A stretch of 13,252 nt of DNA. Source: Acidobacteriaceae bacterium. Its GTDB lineage: Bacteria; Acidobacteriota; Terriglobia; Terriglobales; Acidobacteriaceae. Shown piece after piece: positions 5,573-13,252 of this stretch (its first letter is position 1; the number at the start of each line of letters is the position of its first letter). Location of the stretch: contig JAOAPJ010000100.1 of assembly GCA_025462805.1 (NCBI GenBank), forward strand, positions 1 through 13,252, written 5' to 3'. The notes beneath the pieces are model-generated. The model was given only the letters and a program-made list of their open reading frames with translations, had not been told where the DNA came from and did not search any database. The translations under genes and the position numbers were made by a program.

Positions 5573-6915
5573 CTTGGATCATCATCTGGATCCGGCGTCT
5601 CCTGCGTAGGTCGCAACCCCTCGGGAACATGGCGTAGATTCACTCGAATGCGCGTCCAGGTGGACGAGCGGCCGCGCATTCTGTCCACCAGCACATCATC
5701 GGCGGCGAGATGGCCCGCAGCATCTGGATATCTCTGCTTCCATCGCTCCAGTCCGTCCAGTGCCGCAGCTTCGCTCGGCGAATGGGCGATGACCAGCAGA
5801 GGCATCCTGGTGCGGGATCTCTTCGCCGGCGGCTTCTTCGGAGCAGCGCTCGCCTCAGCAGCAACGCCGCCAGCGGCACTCTTCTTTGCGGCTGGCTTGG
5901 CGGCTTTCTTCGCGCGTGATGGCGACACCCGGGCTCCCTCGCCTTCCATCTTGCGGAAGTGAGGCGGCCACGGCGCATCGCCCACCCCGGAGGCTTCGTC
6001 GCGGGCAGCAAGTTCGAGCAGTGGTTCCAGCGAACCAGCGAGGGACTCGATCTCTGCATGGGGATCGCCCACATCTGCGAACCGCTGCGGCATCGTGAGC
6101 ACGGTAAACTCTGCCGGGTCGCAAGTGGATACCTCGTCCCACCGCAGCGGCGCAGAGACGCGCGCGTCGGGAAGCGGGCGCACTGAATAGGCAGAAGCAG
6201 TGGTGCGGTCCTTGGCGTTCTGGTTGTAGTCCAGGAAAACGCCGTGCCGCTCCTCCTTCCACCACTTCGAGCTGGCCAGCTCGGGCAGCCGGCGCTCCAC
6301 TTCGCGGGAGAGCGCGAGCGCGGCACGCCGCACTTCGCTGAAGGTCCAGCGCGGGTGGATGCGCACGATGACATGCATTCCCCGCGATCCGCTGGTCTTC
6401 GGCCAGCCGCGCAGTCCCACCTCTTCAAGCACCGCCTTCACCTCCAGCGACACCCGCCGCACATCGCTCCACGACACGCCGGGACCGGGGTCGAGGTCGA
6501 TGCGCAACTCATCGGGATGGTCGAGCTCGCCCGCGCGCACAGGGTGGGGGTGCAGTTCGATGCAGCCCAGGTTGACGATCCAGGCCAGGCCGGCAGCGTC
6601 CTGCACAACGATTTCTTCGGCAGTGCGGCCCGATGGAAAGGAGAGGGTCACTGTACCCAGCCACGCGGGACGCTCCGCCGGCGCGCGCTTCTGATAGAAG
6701 GCCTCGCCTTCTGCACCGTTGACGAAACGCTTCAAGACGATAGGTCGGTTGCGAATACCCGCGAGCGCGCCGGGCGCAATGGACAGGTAATAGCGGACAA
6801 GGTCGAGCTTGGTGAGGCGCACGTCCCGGGAGAAATACAGCTTGTCCGGATGGGTGACACGGACCTCGCGGCCTTCGATGGTCAGCACCTCGGCGTCGGC
6901 GGCGTCTCTCGGCAC
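5563..6915 (-). CDS. ligD: LigD-type DNA polymerase/primase domain protein (stand-alone PolDom)
   Basis: Archaeo-eukaryotic primase-superfamily polymerase that fills in broken DNA ends, with a preference for ribonucleotides, in bacterial non-homologous end joining. In the 450-residue protein the PolDom covers about 10-310: LTHPDKL-like entry (VTHPDKLYF at 20-28), metal-binding DLD at 140-142 in IDLDPGPG, SGSRGMHV at 175-182 with H181, and FLDYNQN with D229, the third carboxylate. After it come WPPHFRKMEGEG, a Lys/Ala/Pro-rich linker (~332-366, AKKAAKPAAKK) and an ~80-residue C-terminal segment (MPLLVIAHS...EGLRP) that I cannot assign. It carries no ligase or phosphoesterase domain; the ligase is encoded by the convergent neighbour. 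The start is GTG at 6915, with no Shine-Dalgarno sequence and a TATAGT 8 nt upstream, so the mRNA may be nearly leaderless. The gene is 224 nt downstream of the response regulator in the same direction but probably transcribed separately. No Ku gene is in the window. Confidence 0.93.
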   Translation of the reverse strand: MPRDAADAEVLTIEGREVRVTHPDKLYFSRDVRLTKLDLVRYYLSIAPGALAGIRNRPIVLKRFVNGAEGEAFYQKRAPAERPAWLGTVTLSFPSGRTAEEIVVQDAAGLAWIVNLGCIELHPHPVRAGELDHPDELRIDLDPGPGVSWSDVRRVSLEVKAVLEEVGLRGWPKTSGSRGMHVIVRIHPRWTFSEVRRAALALSREVERRLPELASSKWWKEERHGVFLDYNQNAKDRTTASAYSVRPLPDARVSAPLRWDEVSTCDPAEFTVLTMPQRFADVGDPHAEIESLAGSLEPLLELAARDEASGVGDAPWPPHFRKMEGEGARVSPSRAKKAAKPAAKKSAAGGVAAEASAAPKKPPAKRSRTRMPLLVIAHSPSEAAALDGLERWKQRYPDAAGHLAADDVLVDRMRGRSSTWTRIRVNLRHVPEGLRPTQETPDPDDDPSRE

Positions 6916-6923
6916 CGCAACAG

Positions 6924-6950
6924 ACTATACCGGCGAGAAACGGTTGTGCA
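6924..6950 (-). promoter_or_regulatory. Possible promoter of the LigD-type gene (leaderless)
   Basis: TATAGT on the minus strand ends 8 nt before the GTG start, so transcription would begin within a couple of bases of the start codon. TGCACA lies 15 nt further upstream as a poor -35. Absence of a ribosome site before the GTG fits a leaderless message, but the evidence is weak. Confidence 0.25.
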
Positions 6951-7139
6951 GGGGACTAGATGCCGGCCCGGTGGCAGGATGAACATGCATCGAGCTGTAT
7001 GTCAGCAAAGCAACAGAAAGCTAGCCGCTTCGTGCAATGGCTCAGGCTTGCGGCTGCCCGGCACCTTTGTTACGGCGGCCTGCGTACGATTGTTTGATAC
7101 TTCGAGGGATGGCGTGGCGGCCCTTACGTCGGTGACAGC

Positions 7140-7529
7140 TCAGCCTTCGGCAAGACGCGGTGTCAGGCCGCGCCGCCCGGTCAGCAGCTCGGTAATCTTC
7201 TGGATCAGGATCACGGGTCCTTCCAGTTTGCTGATGAACATATCGGTGAGCTCGATGCCCTCGGGCATCTCATTCACGCCAGAGACAAGCACGAAGGGAA
7301 TCTGCGGATACCTTGCCTTGACGGTGCGCGCCAGCTCCGTGCCGGTGATGCCTGGCATCAGTTGATCCGAGAGGATCAGGTCGACGGACCGGGTCGCAAG
7401 CACCTCCTGTGCTTCACGCGCAGAGTTTGCGGTCAATACCTCGAAGCCCGACTTTTCAAGCACCAGGCGCCTGAGAATCAGCGCATTCTCTTCATCATCC
7501 ACACAGAGGATGATTATCTTCTGGGGCAC
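7140..7529 (-). CDS. Single-domain response regulator (CheY-like receiver)
   Basis: A 129-residue receiver domain with no output domain, expected to accept phosphate from one or both upstream kinases and act by protein contact or as a relay intermediate. Conserved residues numbered from the chosen start are acidic D11 and D12 (CVDDE), phospho-acceptor D55 (LSDQLMPG), switch S83 (LVSG) and K101 (ISKLEGP). The start GTG at 7529 is chosen because AGGAG lies 8 nt before it (7542-7538). A GTG at 7550 overlapping the kinase stop codon as GTGA is also in frame and would add 7 residues (136 total). The gene is the last of three signalling genes, 17 nt after the kinase stop, so translational coupling is likely. 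No clear terminator follows. Confidence 0.9.
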   Translation of the reverse strand: MPQKIIILCVDDEENALILRRLVLEKSGFEVLTANSAREAQEVLATRSVDLILSDQLMPGITGTELARTVKARYPQIPFVLVSGVNEMPEGIELTDMFISKLEGPVILIQKITELLTGRRGLTPRLAEG

Positions 7530-7537
7530 AACTGGGT

Positions 7538-7542
7538 CTCCT
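7538..7542 (-). promoter_or_regulatory. Ribosome binding site for the response regulator
   Basis: AGGAG just past the kinase stop codon (7549-7547) and 8 nt before the GTG at 7529. It favours the shorter start over the overlapping GTG at 7550, which has no comparable site. Confidence 0.6.
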
Positions 7543-7546
7543 GTAG

Positions 7547-9526
7547 TCACTTACTCTCTGCCGCCTTGACATAATCGAGCAGCTCCGGCGTCCTGACTTG
7601 CGAAACGGTGCCGGGTATAAAGATGCTGAAGCACGTAACATTCCCGGAGGAGAGCTTCAGACTGCGGAATTCAATCGTGCCTTCGTACTTCTGAATGATC
7701 CCCTTGCTGATCCAAAGGCCCAGTCCGGTACCCTTCGCCGCCTTGGTGGTGAAGAAGGGTTCGAACAGCCGACGCGCATGTTCCGCGGAGATACCGGCCC
7801 CGGTATCGCAGATGCTGATGAAGGTGCCGGTCCGTTTGCCGCGCCGCACCGGATCGTGCAGGCGCACACGGATGCGTCCGCCCGCAGGAGTAGCCTGAAT
7901 GGCATTGCCGATCAGGTTGAGAAAGACCTGCTTCAGCTCACCGGGAAAGCCGTGCATGAGACCGCGGCAGCGGTAATCCTTCTGGAGGCGGATGGTATTG
8001 AGCTGCAGCACGCGCGACTGCAGCTCGAGCACATCATCGATCACATCGGCGATCGAGAGCAGCACCGGCTCACTGCTTTCCCGGTAGAAACTCAGCGTCT
8101 GCTTGGTGATGTGCGAGATGCGGCCCAATTCCTGTTCGCCCATGCGGGCAAGGTATCGCGCATTCTCATCGAGGGATGGGTGGTCGCGCAGGAGATAGAA
8201 GGTATTTGTCACCGCATCGAGCGGGTTGTTGATTTCGTGCGCGACGATGCCGGCGACGCGGCCCATGGCCGCAAGCTTCTCAGCCCGGCGCAGTGTCTCT
8301 TCCACTTCCATCTGCCGGGTGATGTCGTGATTGATCTCGAGCACCGCCTTGCGATCGGTATTCATGCTCTTCCGGCAGGCAACGATCACTTCGCGGCCAT
8401 CTTTCGTCCGCTGCACCAGGTTGCCAGACCAGGAACCGGCCTCCAGCAGCTCACGTTCCATATCGGCCCGTGTGATGGGGAACTCGGTGTGCAGCAGATC
8501 GTGCAGGTCGCGCCCGATCGCCTCGTGGCGCAACCATCCGTACAGGTTCTCCGAACCAGAGTTCCAGAAACGTACGTTGCCATCCAGATCGCGGACCATG
8601 ATGGCTTCTGAGGCAAGCTCCAGCAAATCGGCCCGCTCGCGCAGGGTGTCTTCCATGCGTTTGCGGCTGGTGACGTCATAGAAAGCACCGACTGCGCCGC
8701 GCACGCTGCCGTCTTCATCGAGAAGCGGATCCGCACTGCTCAGCAACCACGTCGAGGTCCCATCGGCATTGCGAATCTCGAGCTCGACACTCTCCACTGG
8801 AGTGCCGCTGGCGGCCGCCTGTTGCAGCGGCAGCTTCTCGGCCGGCACCGGCCGCCCATCCCGATAGACATTCTCGAGCACGCCGGTCCGGCCGCTGGTA
8901 TCTGCAGATGGCATGGACCCACGGAGAAAACCCTGCAGCTCATTCAACGCGGCATTGCCGGTCACGCCCCGGCATTCGGGATCCTGCGCGACGGCAACCC
9001 CCACAGGCAGCACCTGCATGATCGTCTCCAACTCGGTCACGCGCTGTTTCAACTGCTGATTGAGGCGGCGCAGATCTTCGTTACGGGCGGCGACCCGTTC
9101 CTCCAGCTCCTGGTTAAGATTCTCGAGCTGGCGGGTCTTGCGATGGAGTTCGGCGAAGACAGTAACCTTGGCGCGAAGCAGATCCGGCACGACCGGGACA
9201 GAGATATAGTCGACCGCACCCCGCTCGTAGCCACGAATGCGATCCATATCCGACATGTGGACGCCAGAGATGAAGATAATGGCCGTCTTCTGGAAGCGAG
9301 GGTGCTGCCGGATCATGTCGGCCAGTTCGAAGCCATTGATGTCCGGCATACTGACGTCCATCAGGACCACGGCAACATCGGTCTTCAGCAGGAGCTCGAG
9401 CGCCTGCTTACCCGACGAGGCCGCAATCAGGTTTTCGCCCAGCTCTCTCAGGATCACTTCATAACTGAGCAGCTTGGCGGGCTGGTCATCGACCATCAGG
9501 ATGTTGACTCTGTCACTGCTGTTCAT
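7547..9526 (-). CDS. REC-PAS-PAS sensor histidine kinase
   Basis: A 659-residue cytoplasmic histidine kinase with an N-terminal receiver; no membrane segments are seen. Domains: receiver 7-125 (D13, D14, phospho-acceptor D57 in LMDVSMPD, switch S87); coiled coil ~128-172 (EELEERVAARNEDLRRL-like heptads); PAS/PAC ~165-289; second PAS ~297-405 (MVRDLDGNVRFWNSGSENLYGW-type core); dimerisation/H-box with H430 in VAHEINNPL; catalytic domain with N-box N537/N541, G1 DTGAGI 574-579, F-box FEPFF 588-592 and G2 GTGLGL 599-604. All kinase boxes are intact. In the receiver, the usual Lys before Pro is Val110 (DYISVPVV), which should weaken normal receiver switching. The likely role is to receive phosphate from the giant hybrid kinase encoded 51 nt upstream, or to integrate it with a PAS signal, and to phosphorylate the receiver protein encoded next. 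The ATG start is preceded by GAGG about 7 nt upstream. Confidence 0.93.
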   Translation of the reverse strand: MNSSDRVNILMVDDQPAKLLSYEVILRELGENLIAASSGKQALELLLKTDVAVVLMDVSMPDINGFELADMIRQHPRFQKTAIIFISGVHMSDMDRIRGYERGAVDYISVPVVPDLLRAKVTVFAELHRKTRQLENLNQELEERVAARNEDLRRLNQQLKQRVTELETIMQVLPVGVAVAQDPECRGVTGNAALNELQGFLRGSMPSADTSGRTGVLENVYRDGRPVPAEKLPLQQAAASGTPVESVELEIRNADGTSTWLLSSADPLLDEDGSVRGAVGAFYDVTSRKRMEDTLRERADLLELASEAIMVRDLDGNVRFWNSGSENLYGWLRHEAIGRDLHDLLHTEFPITRADMERELLEAGSWSGNLVQRTKDGREVIVACRKSMNTDRKAVLEINHDITRQMEVEETLRRAEKLAAMGRVAGIVAHEINNPLDAVTNTFYLLRDHPSLDENARYLARMGEQELGRISHITKQTLSFYRESSEPVLLSIADVIDDVLELQSRVLQLNTIRLQKDYRCRGLMHGFPGELKQVFLNLIGNAIQATPAGGRIRVRLHDPVRRGKRTGTFISICDTGAGISAEHARRLFEPFFTTKAAKGTGLGLWISKGIIQKYEGTIEFRSLKLSSGNVTCFSIFIPGTVSQVRTPELLDYVKAAESK

Positions 9527-9577
9527 GCCTAGCCCTCTTCAGGAGACCCCATAGGATTCCACCTCGCCACGCACCCC

Positions 9578-13252
<3,675 letters not shown>

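Noticed and set aside
6244..7365. 373-residue plus-strand open frame
   Set aside because: It lies antisense to the LigD-type polymerase and the response regulator, both with clear conserved motifs; typical high-GC shadow frame.
7598..8611. 337-residue plus-strand open frame, and a second one at 8822-9532
   Set aside because: Antisense to the REC-PAS-PAS kinase, whose every domain is recognisable.

Overview
The window is a high-GC bacterial chromosome segment. Gene content suggests an Acidobacteriota-type soil bacterium: paired secreted Ig-like/lectin-like proteins, a LigC-type ligase next to a stand-alone LigD polymerase, and a very large tandem-HAMP hybrid kinase. This is inferred from family knowledge and cannot be proven without a search. 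Nearly all genes lie on the minus strand; the DNA ligase is the exception. No rRNA, tRNA, CRISPR array, insertion sequence or phage gene was seen.

Layout. (1) 1-512, minus: 5' part of a cysteine synthase gene (cysK), cut by the left window edge. (2) 697-4000, minus: two tandem paralogous secreted proteins (747-1922 and 2565-3659). Each has a signal peptide cleaved at the same residue, an Ig-like domain, a linker and a C-terminal jelly-roll/lectin-like domain. Each is followed by a strong hairpin. Each is preceded by about 310-325 nt of leader containing sequence blocks shared between the two, starting from a similar promoter-like element. One has a (Gly-Ser)16 linker encoded by eight 12-bp repeats; the other starts at TTG. 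(3) 4409-6915: an ATP-dependent DNA ligase (plus) converging on a LigD-type primase/polymerase (minus). These are the two core activities of bacterial end joining as separate genes. No Ku and no phosphoesterase domain are visible. A small three-copy GCGCAGTTATTCGCG-type repeat sits between their 3' ends. (4) 7140-13252, minus: a three-gene signalling cluster transcribed in the order giant tandem-HAMP/GAF hybrid histidine kinase with three receiver domains (5' end outside the window), REC-PAS-PAS histidine kinase, single-domain response regulator. No DNA-binding output domain is present, so this looks like a multi-step phosphorelay feeding other proteins.

Points most worth a second look: the conserved long leaders of the two secreted-protein genes (possible cis-regulatory RNA or shared regulon element); an Ile in place of the Mg-binding N-box Asn of the giant kinase; a Val in place of the conserved Lys in the receiver domain of the second kinase; the 92-residue HAMP repeats resembling fungal group III osmosensing kinases; and the split ligase/polymerase pair.
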